Source of the DNA: an uncultured Nitrospira sp.
GTDB lineage: Bacteria; Nitrospirota; Nitrospiria; Nitrospirales; Nitrospiraceae
Assembly: GCA_902500825.1 (NCBI GenBank)
Contig: CABVRX010000002.1
Coordinates: forward strand, 86,453 to 150,452
Direction of reading: 5' to 3'
DNA: 64,000 nt
The notes under the pieces are model-generated. The model was not told the DNA's origin. It ran no database searches and saw nothing but the letters and a program-made list of their open reading frames with translations. Positions 17,082-26,596 of this stretch are shown piece by piece. The position numbers and the translations under genes were made by a program. The stretch's first letter is position 1. Each line of letters begins with the position of its first letter.

Positions 17082-17138
17082 CTATGCAATGCTCATCAAC
17101 ATCCGTCAGTGGTTAATGGCTCTCATGCGCCATCATGA

Positions 17139-17171
17139 AAAAGGGGACGGGTGGAGAACCCGTCCCCTTTT
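17139..17171. terminator. Rho-independent terminator between metK and ahcY
   Basis: AAAAGGGGACGGGT (17139-17152), a 5-base loop, and the exact complement ACCCGTCCCCTTTT (17158-17171). On the minus strand the stem ends in a T-run, so it terminates metK before ahcY. Leakage could still feed ahcY. Confidence 0.85.
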
Positions 17172-17196
17172 GCCGACGTTCTAAATCTTAGGGCGC

Positions 17197-18345
17197 TTAC
17201 AGGCCGGCGTCCTTGCGCAAGGCCTTGGTCTTATCGGTTTTCTCCCATGTGAACTCAGGCTCGGTGCGTCCGAAGTGTCCGTACGAGGCCGTCTTGCGGA
17301 AAATCGGTCGCCGAAGCTTGAGATGATCGATGATGCCCCGTGGAGTCAGGGGGAAATGCTTGCGCACGAGTTTGTCGAGAATATCGACCGACGCTTTTTC
17401 AGTGCCCTTGGTATCGACGAGGACAGACACCGGATCGGCGACTCCGATCGCGTAGGCCAGCTGCACTTCACACTTGTCGGTCAAGCCGGCGGCCACGAGA
17501 TTCTTGGCAATATAGCGGGCCATGTAGGAGGCGGAACGGTCCACCTTTGTGGGATCCTTGCCCGAGAAAGCACCGCCGCCGTGGCTGCCATGGCCCCCAT
17601 AGGTGTCGACGATAATCTTTCGGCCTGTGAGGCCTGTGTCGCCCATTGGACCACCGACCACGAAGCGACCGGTCGGGTTGATGTGGTGTTTGACGCCGGT
17701 TGGGTCGTAGAGCCCTTTGGGCATCACGGGCTTGATGACTTTTTCCATGATGTCACGTTCAATCTGCTTAGTGGTCACATCGGGGCTGTGTTGGGTGGAG
17801 ACGACGATCGTGTCGATCCGCACCGGCTTGCCGTTTTTGTATTCAACCGTCACTTGGGATTTGCCGTCCGGCCGCACCCACTTCAGCATGTTCTTTTTGC
17901 GCACCTCCGCCAGGCGCTTGGTCAACCGGTGGGCCAAGACGATCGGCATCGGCATGAGCTCATCCGTTTCATTGGTGGCGTAGCCGAACATCAAGCCCTG
18001 ATCGCCGGCGCCTCCGGAATCCACCCCCATCGCGATATCGCCGGATTGCTGGTGAATGGCGGTGAGAACCGAGCAGGTATGAAAATCGAATCCCCACGAC
18101 GCATCGCAGTAGCCGACGTCTTTAATCACGTCTCTGATAATATCCGGAATCTCGACGTAGGCCTTGGTGGAAATTTCTCCCGCCACAAATGCGATGCCGG
18201 TGGTCAGGATCGTTTCGCAGGCGACGCGGGAATATTTATCTTGTGCAATGATGGCGTCCAAGATGCCGTCGGAAATCTGGTCGGCGATCTTATCCGGGTG
18301 TCCTTCAGTGACCGATTCTGAAGTAAACAAGAAATTATCTCGCAT
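17197..18345 (-). CDS. metK: S-adenosylmethionine synthetase
   Basis: A 382-residue MetK, full length, making SAM from methionine and ATP. Family motifs are intact: [20 protein letters not shown] at the N-terminus (ATP/methionine site), [12 protein letters not shown], and [18 protein letters not shown] with the P-loop-like element and catalytic Lys residues. The ATG has GAGGGG upstream. The 310-base leader shows no obvious SAM riboswitch. ahcY follows after a terminator. The opposite strand carries a long spurious open frame. Confidence 0.98.
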   Translation of the reverse strand: MRDNFLFTSESVTEGHPDKIADQISDGILDAIIAQDKYSRVACETILTTGIAFVAGEISTKAYVEIPDIIRDVIKDVGYCDASWGFDFHTCSVLTAIHQQSGDIAMGVDSGGAGDQGLMFGYATNETDELMPMPIVLAHRLTKRLAEVRKKNMLKWVRPDGKSQVTVEYKNGKPVRIDTIVVSTQHSPDVTTKQIERDIMEKVIKPVMPKGLYDPTGVKHHINPTGRFVVGGPMGDTGLTGRKIIVDTYGGHGSHGGGAFSGKDPTKVDRSASYMARYIAKNLVAAGLTDKCEVQLAYAIGVADPVSVLVDTKGTEKASVDILDKLVRKHFPLTPRGIIDHLKLRRPIFRKTASYGHFGRTEPEFTWEKTDKTKALRKDAGL

Positions 18346-18522
18346 ATGCCCCTCGTGGGTTCAGGTTATGGAATATCAGCGTTGCAGTGTCGGTTGATTG
18401 TGGTTGTAACGAGTGGTATCGAGTGACAGACCACGCACAAACTTCGGCAATTCTAGTAGAGATCGATCGGTTTTGTCCATCACTTCGATTCCTAGGGGTG
18501 AAAATTGGCACTCGCCGTTTGC

Positions 18523-18552
18523 TTGACTCAGGTTTTTAGGGACTTGTAACAT
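18523..18552 (+). promoter_or_regulatory. Possible sigma70-type promoter before tlpA
   Basis: TTGACT (18523-18528), an 18-base spacer and TAACAT (18547-18552), about 100 bases before the tlpA-like start. The divergent leader of metK occupies the same 18346-18654 stretch. The match is moderate. Confidence 0.35.
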
Positions 18553-18654
18553 ATCCCTGTAGAGAGAATCGATCGAGAGCTGAGATGCGGCATCCTGATC
18601 GTAGGGTGTGACTGTTTTGACGGCAGCTAAGCCAGTGTTCATCTGTGTATTGGC

Positions 18655-19209
18655 ATGAAGCTTCATCGAGTGGTGTTGGGTTTCACTTCCATGGCAGTCG
18701 GTGCGTTGTGCACGGCACCGTTCTCCCACGCAGAGCCACCCCAATCGAAGAACCGACCGGGCTTCGAACGCAGTATCGTTCAAGTCGGTGACGAAGCGCC
18801 GAATTTCACGCTGCGCGACTTGGCCGGAAATGTTAGGAGCTTGTCTCAACTGAGAGGAAAGGTCGTCCTACTCAATTTCTGGGCGACCTGGTGCGGACCA
18901 TGCCGTGTCGAGATGCCGGCGATGGAACAGCTGTATAGAACGTTGCCGCGAAGAGAGTTCGAAATCCTGGCGGTGTCGACGGATGCGCAGGGCGCGGCGG
19001 TGACCCGTCCGTTCCAGCAAGAAATGGGGTTTACCTTTCCCATTCTTCATGACTCGGAATACCGCGTAGGGCTGACATACGGGGCACGTACGATTCCGGT
19101 CACGTTCATGGTCGATCGCCGAGGCATCGTGCGACAAAAGATTTTTGGTGCACGTAATTGGGACTCACCGGAGGCCCGTGACTTGATTCATGAACTGATG
19201 AAATCGTAA
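18655..19209 (+). CDS. TlpA-like thiol:disulfide oxidoreductase
   Basis: A 184-residue periplasmic thioredoxin-fold protein of the TlpA/ResA group. It has a signal peptide (hydrophobic 7-24, cleavage near SHA), the AhpC/TSA-like start VGDEAPNFTLRDLAG, the active site WATWC80-G-P-C83 and the cis-Pro loop RTIPVTFMVD. Such proteins keep cytochrome c apoproteins or other exported thiols reduced. The ccdA gene, which passes electrons across the membrane to this type of protein, starts two bases after the stop. An internal ATG at 18691 is a less likely start because it would shorten the signal peptide. The many c-type cytochromes of this organism (see 59-63 kb) are plausible clients. Confidence 0.92.
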   Translation: MKLHRVVLGFTSMAVGALCTAPFSHAEPPQSKNRPGFERSIVQVGDEAPNFTLRDLAGNVRSLSQLRGKVVLLNFWATWCGPCRVEMPAMEQLYRTLPRREFEILAVSTDAQGAAVTRPFQQEMGFTFPILHDSEYRVGLTYGARTIPVTFMVDRRGIVRQKIFGARNWDSPEARDLIHELMKS

Positions 19210-19211
19210 CC

Positions 19212-19958
19212 ATGACACAATCCATTCCTCAGATTTCACTCATTGCCGCCTTTTCGGCGGGGCTTCTTTCGTTTGTGTCCCCATGCGTGTTGCCGTTGGT
19301 GCCGAGCTATATTTCCTACATTACCGGCCTGTCGGTCGAGCAACTGACAGACGCGTCCGAACGGGTGAAGTTCAAGAAGGCGATCGTCTTGAACTCGTTG
19401 TTGTTTATTCTCGGATTTTCATCGGTCTTCATTGCATTCGGCGCCTCGGCCAGTTTTTTCGGCCAAATCCTGATCTCCTATCAAGACCTGATTCGCCGCA
19501 TCGGTGGTGTGTTGATCATCGTGTTCGGGCTGTATCTGCTCGGAATTCTGAACCTGAAGTTCTTAAAAATGGAACATCGGTATCAGTTCCGCAGTAGGCC
19601 GGCCGGGTATCTGGGGTCGTTCTTGATCGGTGTCGCGTTTGCGGCCGGTTGGACTCCCTGTGTCGGGCCGGTGCTGGGGTCCATTCTTCTCTATGCCAGT
19701 ACGACCGACTCTCTGCTTAACGGCGTCGTGTTGTTGACATTTTATTCGTTCGGGTTGGGCTTGCCGCTGTTCCTGACGGCACTGGGCGTCGATCGGTTCT
19801 TAGCCTATTTCAAGGAAGTGCGAGCCTATCTGTGGGGCGTTTCGACGGTGAGCGGCGTCATGCTTATCCTGGTCGGCGCGATGATCTATGCTAATTCGCT
19901 CACGATAGTGACGAGCTTCTTAGAGCGATACGGGATCGGCTGGTATTTAGGTCAGTAG
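19212..19958 (+). CDS. ccdA: Cytochrome c biogenesis protein CcdA
   Basis: A 248-residue inner membrane protein with six hydrophobic segments. It carries the two redox cysteines of CcdA: C25 in FVSPCVLPLVPSY and C150 in AAGWTPCVGPVL. CcdA takes electrons from cytoplasmic thioredoxin and hands them to a periplasmic partner, here most likely the TlpA-like protein encoded immediately upstream. The two genes form a tight pair. It ends about 90 bases from the convergent bamD gene. Confidence 0.95.
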   Translation: MTQSIPQISLIAAFSAGLLSFVSPCVLPLVPSYISYITGLSVEQLTDASERVKFKKAIVLNSLLFILGFSSVFIAFGASASFFGQILISYQDLIRRIGGVLIIVFGLYLLGILNLKFLKMEHRYQFRSRPAGYLGSFLIGVAFAAGWTPCVGPVLGSILLYASTTDSLLNGVVLLTFYSFGLGLPLFLTALGVDRFLAYFKEVRAYLWGVSTVSGVMLILVGAMIYANSLTIVTSFLERYGIGWYLGQ

Positions 19959-20048
19959 ATAGCGTCAGCGGGTGATGATGTAGCCATTACCGGGCGGCCG
20001 GTGGTTTCACTCAGCATGTACTCCTCAACACTCTCGTTACTATTTCGA

Positions 20049-21023
20049 TCAACACCAGGCGCCAAGACGGCAGGCTGTAAAGCCTTGTCCCAGTGTGGCG
20101 GCAGCGGAAGCGCCAAACGAGTCAAGCGACGGAGGAATGTCGAGCATTCCGATTGCTGAAGATGGAGATGGACTCACGGTCGGCCGATTGCTTCGGATCA
20201 GCCCCGGGCCGGCGTCGGAAAGGGGGACCGATTCCGACTTCTGAGCAAGGAGCGTACTAGGTTGGGCCCCGCCGATTTTCTCCAACAAACTCTTGCCATC
20301 CCTTGAAGTCGTACTGTTTGGATACTTTTCCGCCAATACGATCAGATTCTCCCTCGCCCAATCGTCGGCTCCCATTTCATGGTACGCCTTGGCAAGGTAG
20401 TACAAAGCGTCTGCGGCGATGGGTTTATCAGGATAATCTTTTAAGACTTGCTGGAACCGGTGCGTGGCAGCGAGGTAGGAGCCTCGGCGGTAATAGAATT
20501 GTCCCACGAAGAGATGCATCTGAGCCATCCAATCGTGGCATTCCTCGAGTTTTTGCTGAGCCTGGCTATCATAGCGGCTCCCGGGAAATTCTTTTCTCAT
20601 CTGCTCAAATGCGGTGATGGCCTTTTGCATCGGTTCAGGATCGCGATCGATGGTCTTCGCCATCTTGAAATGAATTTCTCCGATCCGAAAGGCTGCGTAC
20701 GGAGCCAGGACGTGGTTGCGATGAAGCTCCATGAAGTGTTTGTACTCGACTAATGCCTCTGCATACTCTTCCTTCTCAAAATACGACTCCCCGCGCTTCA
20801 TGATGACGTTGGGATGGTAATGGTTCTCAACCGTATCTCCGAGAAAAATTTGCTCGTCGGTACCACTCAGGGCTTTCTTGATTCCGCTTCGGACGTCGCT
20901 GGGAGAGAAATCGCCAGCGCACGAGACCATGAACAAGGAACTCATGCCGAGCCAAGCCGCCAGGGATAAGCTTGGTCGCATTGATAATGAACGGGAACCG
21001 GTTCGAATAAATTGAGGGAGCAT
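20049..21023 (-). CDS. bamD: Outer membrane assembly lipoprotein BamD
   Basis: A BamD-type lipoprotein of about 324 residues. The N-terminal signal ends in LFMVSCAGD, a plausible lipobox. Five TPR-like helical pairs follow, with the family motifs YEKEEYAEALVEY-like (here FEKEEYAEALVEYKHFMELH), FRIGEIHFK, FPGSRYDSQAQQKLEEC and FYYRRGSYLAATHRFQQVL. A 75-residue proline/serine-rich tail is longer than usual. BamD works with BamA to fold outer membrane barrels. Start is uncertain: a TTG at 21041, this ATG at 21023 and an ATG at 20981 are all in frame and none has a clear ribosome site. Confidence 0.9.
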   Translation of the reverse strand: MLPQFIRTGSRSLSMRPSLSLAAWLGMSSLFMVSCAGDFSPSDVRSGIKKALSGTDEQIFLGDTVENHYHPNVIMKRGESYFEKEEYAEALVEYKHFMELHRNHVLAPYAAFRIGEIHFKMAKTIDRDPEPMQKAITAFEQMRKEFPGSRYDSQAQQKLEECHDWMAQMHLFVGQFYYRRGSYLAATHRFQQVLKDYPDKPIAADALYYLAKAYHEMGADDWARENLIVLAEKYPNSTTSRDGKSLLEKIGGAQPSTLLAQKSESVPLSDAGPGLIRSNRPTVSPSPSSAIGMLDIPPSLDSFGASAAATLGQGFTACRLGAWC

Positions 21024-21175
21024 AGGCCATAGAGATAGCAAGGAAATGGGGAAAAAGCAATCATACTGGAGGTTGGGCGGCAGTTTGGTTGACCTGCTTC
21101 CTCATGCTCCCTATAATCCCCGCCCACATTGGGGAGTATGAGCAATTTCGCTCGCATAGATCGTAGTTGAGGGGC

Positions 21176-22168
21176 ATGATTCGAACCAGGGTCATTGGAA
21201 CAGGTAGTTATCTCCCTTCTCGGGTTGTGCCCAATGAAGAGATCGCTTCTCTATTGAGTCTGTCCCCGGTGCGAATACAGCGGCTGACCGGTATTCGAAC
21301 CCGTCATTGGGCCGGCGATCATGAGTCGTCTTCTGATATGGCCATTGTGGCGGGGCGGCGAGCACTCGATGCCGCGGGGTGCGAGGCGTCGTCCATCGAT
21401 GCCATCATTCTTTCTACGACTTCTCCCGATATGACCTTTCCCTCAACGGCCTGTTTCGTCCAACGGGGATTGGGATGTAGACAAGTGGGGGCATTTGATG
21501 TATCCGCTTCCTGCTCAGGATTCCTCTACGGACTCTCCATGGCTCAAGCCATGATTCAGAGCGGCCAGATGCAGACCTGCCTCGTCGTAGCCTCGGAGGT
21601 GAAATCTCGATCGCTTAACCCTCAGGATGAAGCGACGGCGGTGTTGTTCGGCGACGGGGCAGGCGCGGTCATACTACGAGGTGAAGTGGATAAAAGCCCT
21701 GAGTGGCGAGGGATTCTGGGGATCAGATTGTATGCCGATGGGGCACATCATGGGCTCATTCGAGTTCCGAGCGGAGGATCGCGGACGCCCTTGTCATCAG
21801 ACAGGTTGCGCAATCGTGAGCATACGCTTCGCATGCAAGGGGGATCGCTCTTTCGGATCGCTGTTCGCCGGATTGAACAGGCCGTGCGGGAGAGCTTGAA
21901 GGAATTCGGTTTCTGTCCCGAAGATCTCAAGCAAATTGTCCTCCATCAAGCGAACGGTCGAATCTTGTCTCACGTTGCCGATCATCTGGACATCGACGAG
22001 GGCCGATTGGCGTCGGTAATCGAACGCTATGGCAATACGTCTTCAGCGTCGCTTCCGATCGCGCTCGATGATGCGGTTCGCGGCGGGAATATCTCGCCGG
22101 GCGATCTGGTGTTGCTCGGCAGTTTCGGCGGTGGACTGACTTGGGCAACGGGCCTCGTGCGATGGTAA
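21176..22168 (+). CDS. fabH: 3-oxoacyl-ACP synthase III (KAS III)
   Basis: A 330-residue FabH. The catalytic triad is complete: C113 in DVSASCSGFLYGL, H257 in VLHQANGRI and N287 in YGNTSSASLPIAL. It condenses an acyl-CoA (usually acetyl-CoA) with malonyl-ACP to start fatty acid synthesis. The frame opens at a TTG at 21167, but the ATG at 21176 preceded by GAGGGG gives the normal N-terminus (MIRTRVIGTGSYLP). No other fatty acid synthesis genes adjoin, so a specialised FabH paralogue cannot be excluded. Confidence 0.95.
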   Translation: MIRTRVIGTGSYLPSRVVPNEEIASLLSLSPVRIQRLTGIRTRHWAGDHESSSDMAIVAGRRALDAAGCEASSIDAIILSTTSPDMTFPSTACFVQRGLGCRQVGAFDVSASCSGFLYGLSMAQAMIQSGQMQTCLVVASEVKSRSLNPQDEATAVLFGDGAGAVILRGEVDKSPEWRGILGIRLYADGAHHGLIRVPSGGSRTPLSSDRLRNREHTLRMQGGSLFRIAVRRIEQAVRESLKEFGFCPEDLKQIVLHQANGRILSHVADHLDIDEGRLASVIERYGNTSSASLPIALDDAVRGGNISPGDLVLLGSFGGGLTWATGLVRW

Positions 22169-22240
22169 AGGCGTGGCCTGAACGGCGGTTCGTCCGGTCG
22201 CCCATTATCGATGTACGCATGTGAACCAGGAGCATGAGAT

Positions 22241-22861
22241 ATGATTTTCGGTTTGCTTCCCAAAGAAGAAGCATTTTTTGAGCTGTTTAAACAAGCGGCT
22301 CACAATGTCATTGAGGGCAGCCGTCTGCTTAAGGAATTGATGGAGGACTACACGAACGTCCAGCAAAAGATCGAGCGAATCAAGGAAGTGGAGCATATAG
22401 GAGACGGGATTACGCACGACATCGCCTTACGCCTCAACCAGACATTCCTGACGCCGTTCGATCGCGAAGATATCCACGATTTGGCCAGCGCGTTGGACGA
22501 CATTCTCGATGCGGTGGAAGCGGTGGCGGACCGGTTCGCCATCTATAAGATCGCGCAACCGACCGACAGCGCGGTTCGGCTGGCCGATATTCTCCATCGC
22601 GCTTCCGTCGCGGTGAGTCGCGGGGTCGATCATATCGCCATGTCTCATGAGGAAGTGAAGGAGTACAGCGTGCAGGTGAATAGCCTGGAGAATGAGGCTG
22701 ATCGTGTGTCACGCGATGCCATTTCCGAGTTGTTCGAGAAAGAGACGAATCCGATCGCCGTCATCAAGTGGAAAGAGATTTATGAAACCTTCGAAGAAGG
22801 AACCGATCGTTGCGAGGATGTCGCCAACGTGATCGAATGCATTGTGCTCAAACAGACCTAG
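22241..22861 (+). CDS. DUF47 (PhoU-like) protein
   Basis: A 206-residue all-helical protein of the DUF47/TIGR00153 family, distantly related to PhoU: FFELFKQAAHNVIEGSRLL, IKEVEHIGDGITHDI, TPFDREDIHDLASALDDILD and KWKEIYETFEEGTDRCEDVANVIE. DUF47 proteins are nearly always encoded next to Pit phosphate transporters and are thought to control them; the pit gene follows 98 bases downstream. AGGAG lies before the ATG. Confidence 0.94.
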   Translation: MIFGLLPKEEAFFELFKQAAHNVIEGSRLLKELMEDYTNVQQKIERIKEVEHIGDGITHDIALRLNQTFLTPFDREDIHDLASALDDILDAVEAVADRFAIYKIAQPTDSAVRLADILHRASVAVSRGVDHIAMSHEEVKEYSVQVNSLENEADRVSRDAISELFEKETNPIAVIKWKEIYETFEEGTDRCEDVANVIECIVLKQT

Positions 22862-22959
22862 TCGCCCATGAATGGACCCCCGGCTATGAGGTCTCAGTCT
22901 CCGCAAGCCCTCCACACGAGAATGGTCGTCGGATAAACCGATAGTCTTTCAATCAGATC

Positions 22960-23955
22960 ATGACTGAACTCAGCGGCATACTTCTTGTGACGGTGGTGTT
23001 GGCGCTCCTGTTCGATTTTTCGAATGGGTGGCATGATTGCGCCAATGCCGTGGCGACGGTCGTCTCCACTCGTGTGTTAAGCCCCATCACCGCAGTGTTG
23101 TTGGCCGGGGTGTTGAATGTCGCCGGGGCCTTCTTTTCGACGGCCGTGGCAAAAATGATCGGAGGAGGCATTGTCTTCCCCGATGCGATCACGAATACGG
23201 TGGTGGCCGGAGCGATGGGCGGCGCGATTCTCTGGAATTTTCTCACATTGATCATGGGACTGCCGACCAGTTCTTCTCATGCGCTGATCGGTGGACTCGT
23301 CGGTTCGGCAGTCGCGCACGGCGGCTGGGCGGTGGTTCAGTTCAACGGCCTGCGCAAGATTCTCGAAGCCATGATTCTTTCCCCCCTCTTAGGGTTTGGG
23401 ATAGGATTTCTCCTGATGGTCCTGGTCAGCTGGGTATTTTTTCGAGTTCATCGTGGTGTGGCCACCAAGGTATTCAGCCGACTCCAAATCGTTTCGGCCA
23501 GCTTCATGGCATTTAGCCATGGGGCGAACGATGCTCAGAAAGTGATGGGTGTCATTACACTGGCCCTCGTGGCGTCCGGTCAGTTGACGTCCTCGGAAGT
23601 GCCGACGTGGGTGATCGTGGCGTGCGCGCTGGCGATGGGGCTTGGAACCACCGTCGGGGGGTGGCGGATCATTCGGACCCTAGGGATCAAGATGGTGAAA
23701 CTCGAGCCGGTTCATGGATTCTGCGCTGAGACGGCAGCGGCGTCGGTGTTGCTGTTCACTGCGCACTTCGGTCTGCCGGTCAGCACAACCCATACCATCA
23801 CGTCCTCGATCTTAGGTGTCGGATCGACCAAGCGTCTTTCTGCGGTTCGATGGGGAGTGACGAGCAAAATCTTTTCGGCGTGGGTGTTTACCCTGCCTGG
23901 AGCCGCGCTGTTGGGGGCGGGTGTCTATGCCCTGCTTGCTTCATTCGCGCGATGA
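22960..23955 (+). CDS. pit: Low-affinity inorganic phosphate transporter, Pit family
   Basis: A 331-residue inner membrane protein with the duplicated PHO4/Pit signature: FSNGWHDCANAVATVVSTR in the first half and FSHGANDAQKVMGVI in the second, plus GLPTSSSHALIGGLVG and GLPVSTTHTITSSILG. It imports metal-phosphate with protons. It forms a unit with the DUF47 gene. The last 31 bases overlap the convergent phoR gene, so the two transcripts are antisense at their ends. Confidence 0.95.
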   Translation: MTELSGILLVTVVLALLFDFSNGWHDCANAVATVVSTRVLSPITAVLLAGVLNVAGAFFSTAVAKMIGGGIVFPDAITNTVVAGAMGGAILWNFLTLIMGLPTSSSHALIGGLVGSAVAHGGWAVVQFNGLRKILEAMILSPLLGFGIGFLLMVLVSWVFFRVHRGVATKVFSRLQIVSASFMAFSHGANDAQKVMGVITLALVASGQLTSSEVPTWVIVACALAMGLGTTVGGWRIIRTLGIKMVKLEPVHGFCAETAAASVLLFTAHFGLPVSTTHTITSSILGVGSTKRLSAVRWGVTSKIFSAWVFTLPGAALLGAGVYALLASFAR

Positions 23956-25784
23956 AGGCTGCCGGCTGTGGGGTGGAGCGGAAGACGGACCACGAATCGA
24001 CTCCCTTGAGGAAGATTGGCTTCGACCCATACCTGTCCTCCGTGTCCTTCAACGATATGCTTCACGATCGCCAGGCCGAGTCCCGTCCCTCCCAACTCTC
24101 GTGACCGTGCTTTGTCGACGCGGTAAAACCGTTCGAAGACACGAGGCCGATCCTCTTCCGGGATACCGATTCCGGTATCGGCGACGCTGAGATCGATTGC
24201 TCTGGCAGGCGATTCGGCATTCGCGACCGTGGGAGCAAGCTTGGCGCCGACCGTGATGGTCCCTTCCGCCGGCGTATATTTGATGGCGTTGTCGAGCAGA
24301 TTGGTCAAGACTTGCACGAGCCGGTCTTCATCGCCCGCTACCGGAGGGAGCGCCGGATCAACCATTGTGACGAGCCGGTGACGATACTTATCCGCGATCG
24401 GTTTGATCATCGACAATGTCCGGTCGACGACGGAACGCAGCTCAAGCGCTTCTTCCTTTAACGAGATCCTGCCTGATTCGATTTTCGACAGTTCGAGCAA
24501 GTCTTCGATGATCAGATTCAGCCGATCGCTTTGCTTGAGGATGATGTCCAAGAATTTTGCAGAGGCGGCGGGATCGTCCTTCGCGCCGTCAAGCAGCGCT
24601 TCGACGTAGCCCTTGATCGAAGTGAGTGGGGTCCGAAGTTCGTGAGAGACATTGGCCACGAAGTCTTTCCGTATCTTTTCCAGGCGCCGCAGCTCGGTCA
24701 TGTCGTGGAACACCAAGACTACACTGGCCTCGTTTTCCCGTTCACCTCCAGCAGGGGAGGCTTCAATCTGAAGGCATCGCCCGCTGAGCGGCAGCACAAT
24801 TTCATCCTGCTGATGGGTGCGCGATCGTAAAATGCCTGCCACCAGGTCGTTGAGCTGTTGGTGCCGAAAGAGTTCGGCGCTGGGTCTTCCCCGAGCTTCC
24901 ACGCGGGTGATGCCGAACATGCGTTCCAAGGCGGGATTGATCTGCAACACGTGGCCGCGAGAGTCCAACACCATCACGCCTTCGACCATCGAGGTCAGCA
25001 CGGCAAGCAACTGCGCACGGTCTTCCGAGAGTTCATCGATCTTGGCGTGAAGCTGATCCGCCATGTGATTGAGCGTCGAGGCGAGGAGGCCGACTTCATC
25101 TTGCGCGGTCGTTCTCACGTGAAATGTCTGGTTATCGGAACTGAATTGGCGGGCGGCAGACGCGATATCCGAAAGCGGTTTGGTAATGCTGTGAGCCAGC
25201 CAGACGCTCAGCGTCAGGGCAACGAGGAAGGCGATCCCGAGCGCGAGAAAGAGCCGTTGCTGCAGCTCCGAGAGTTCATGGTCCAGCACGACCATCGGAA
25301 GGCCGACGCGCACCACAAGCGGCGAAGCAACCTGTGATGGCTGCATGAGAATGGCGTGATACATCGTTCGTTCGCCGGTTGTGTGGCTGGGGCGGATGTC
25401 CCGTCCATGTCCTATGGAAAGGGCCTGTTGGATTTCGAGTCGAGACTTGTGATTCTCCACGGAGGATAAGTCGGCATCTCGTACGGCGCTATCCGCGAGC
25501 ACAGTTCCATCTGCGGCAACCAGCGTCACACGGGCTGAGGCTCGGTTGCCGAGGTCGCGCGCGGTCTCTTGCAAGGAGGAAGGAGTGGGAGGTGAAGCAG
25601 ATGAGTGAAACAACGGTTGAAAGCCGTATTCCACCAGCTTGGTCTTTGCCTCCAGCGCGTCACTGAATTGTGTGAGGTATCGCTGCTCGAGGGATTGAAC
25701 CGTTATCACACCGGCAATCAGCAGCCCACAGGTGACCGCCACGAGCGTACCGAATGCTACTTTCCATCGAATCGACCATGTCAT
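23925..25784 (-). CDS. phoR: Phosphate-regulon-type sensor histidine kinase PhoR
   Basis: A 619-residue membrane kinase. Membrane segments at about 8-30 and 178-198 frame a periplasmic sensor domain (about 31-177); HAMP at 199-255; PAS at about 256-365 (EGVMVLDSRGHVLQINPAL); HisKA with H381 in FVANVSHELRTPLTSI; HATPase with the N box NLLDNAIKYTP, G1 DTGIGI and G2 GTGLGL. The short spacing of PAS to HisKA and the ELRRLEKIRKDF linker are those of PhoR. It overlaps phoB by four bases (ATGA). Placement opposite DUF47-pit supports a phosphate role. Confidence 0.9.
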   Translation of the reverse strand: MTWSIRWKVAFGTLVAVTCGLLIAGVITVQSLEQRYLTQFSDALEAKTKLVEYGFQPLFHSSASPPTPSSLQETARDLGNRASARVTLVAADGTVLADSAVRDADLSSVENHKSRLEIQQALSIGHGRDIRPSHTTGERTMYHAILMQPSQVASPLVVRVGLPMVVLDHELSELQQRLFLALGIAFLVALTLSVWLAHSITKPLSDIASAARQFSSDNQTFHVRTTAQDEVGLLASTLNHMADQLHAKIDELSEDRAQLLAVLTSMVEGVMVLDSRGHVLQINPALERMFGITRVEARGRPSAELFRHQQLNDLVAGILRSRTHQQDEIVLPLSGRCLQIEASPAGGERENEASVVLVFHDMTELRRLEKIRKDFVANVSHELRTPLTSIKGYVEALLDGAKDDPAASAKFLDIILKQSDRLNLIIEDLLELSKIESGRISLKEEALELRSVVDRTLSMIKPIADKYRHRLVTMVDPALPPVAGDEDRLVQVLTNLLDNAIKYTPAEGTITVGAKLAPTVANAESPARAIDLSVADTGIGIPEEDRPRVFERFYRVDKARSRELGGTGLGLAIVKHIVEGHGGQVWVEANLPQGSRFVVRLPLHPTAGSLHRANEASRA

Positions 25785-26491
25785 CCCGACACGTCAGAAT
25801 CTTTAAGTTTATATCCCAATGATTTCACGGACACGACGGCCTCTTCAAGAAGCGGCAGCTTCTGTTTCAACCGGCGGATATGCACGTCAACCGTTCTGGT
25901 CGTGCCGTAGTAATCGTAACCCCACACGGCATTGAGCAGAACCTCCCGGGTCAATACACGACCGCGATGCCGAAGGAGGTGTTCAAGCAGACCGAATTCT
26001 TTTGCCGTCAAGGGCACCTCTTGTGTCCCGATAGTGACCTCATGACGGGCCAGGTTCATTGTGAGCGTACCATACAGGTGCAGATCAGGCTTACCACCCG
26101 GCATTCGCTCGACTCGACGCAGCAGGGCCTTCACTCGGGCGACCAGTGCCTTAGGGCTGAACGGCTTGGTCACATAATCATCGGCGCCCAACTCAAGACC
26201 GACGATCGTGTCCGACTCCTCGGCTTTCGCCGTCAGCATGAGGATCGGGAGCATGGCGGTCTCGGGAACAGAGCGCAGGCGTTTGCAGACGTCGAGTCCA
26301 TCCATTTCAGGCAACATCAGATCAAGGACGACTAAATCAGGTTTGTCCTCTTTGACTTTCTTCAGGGCCTCGATCCCATTCATGGCTGGGACGGTTCGAA
26401 ACCCCTCCTTCTCCAAATAGTGTTTGACGAGCTGCAGGATGTCTTGCTCGTCTTCAACAATGAGGATTTTCTTGTGACTAGATGTGCCCAT
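25781..26491 (-). CDS. phoB: Response regulator PhoB (OmpR/PhoB family)
   Basis: A 236-residue regulator: receiver domain with acidic E13/D14, phospho-acceptor D57 in VVLDLMLPEMDG, T87 and K109; then an OmpR-type winged helix (LTAKEFGLLEHLLRHRGRVLTREVLLNAVWGYDYYGTTRTVDVHIRRL in parts) at about 135-230. Phosphorylated PhoB binds DNA as a dimer and activates phosphate-starvation genes. It is co-transcribed with phoR. I did not find a clear Pho box in front of the nearby pit unit. Confidence 0.93.
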   Translation of the reverse strand: MGTSSHKKILIVEDEQDILQLVKHYLEKEGFRTVPAMNGIEALKKVKEDKPDLVVLDLMLPEMDGLDVCKRLRSVPETAMLPILMLTAKAEESDTIVGLELGADDYVTKPFSPKALVARVKALLRRVERMPGGKPDLHLYGTLTMNLARHEVTIGTQEVPLTAKEFGLLEHLLRHRGRVLTREVLLNAVWGYDYYGTTRTVDVHIRRLKQKLPLLEEAVVSVKSLGYKLKDSDVSG

Positions 26492-26596
26492 TAGGTACTG
26501 AGCGTAAGCGGGAGGGGAGCGAGAGTCAAGATTGCTTGTCGGTAGGTATGGGCTCTCATGAGGAATCCCTGTTCAGCCATTCGCTCATGCCGCTGC

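Noticed and set aside
17275-18321. Plus-strand open frame of 348 codons opposite metK
   Set aside because: Antisense shadow of a highly conserved gene; His/Gly/Asp-rich with no domain.
18346-18654. SAM riboswitch in the metK leader
   Set aside because: Read on the minus strand for the conserved helices; none recognised. A covariance search would be needed to be certain.
22169-22240. Pho box before the DUF47-pit unit
   Set aside because: No paired CTGTCAT-like repeats were found in the short gap.
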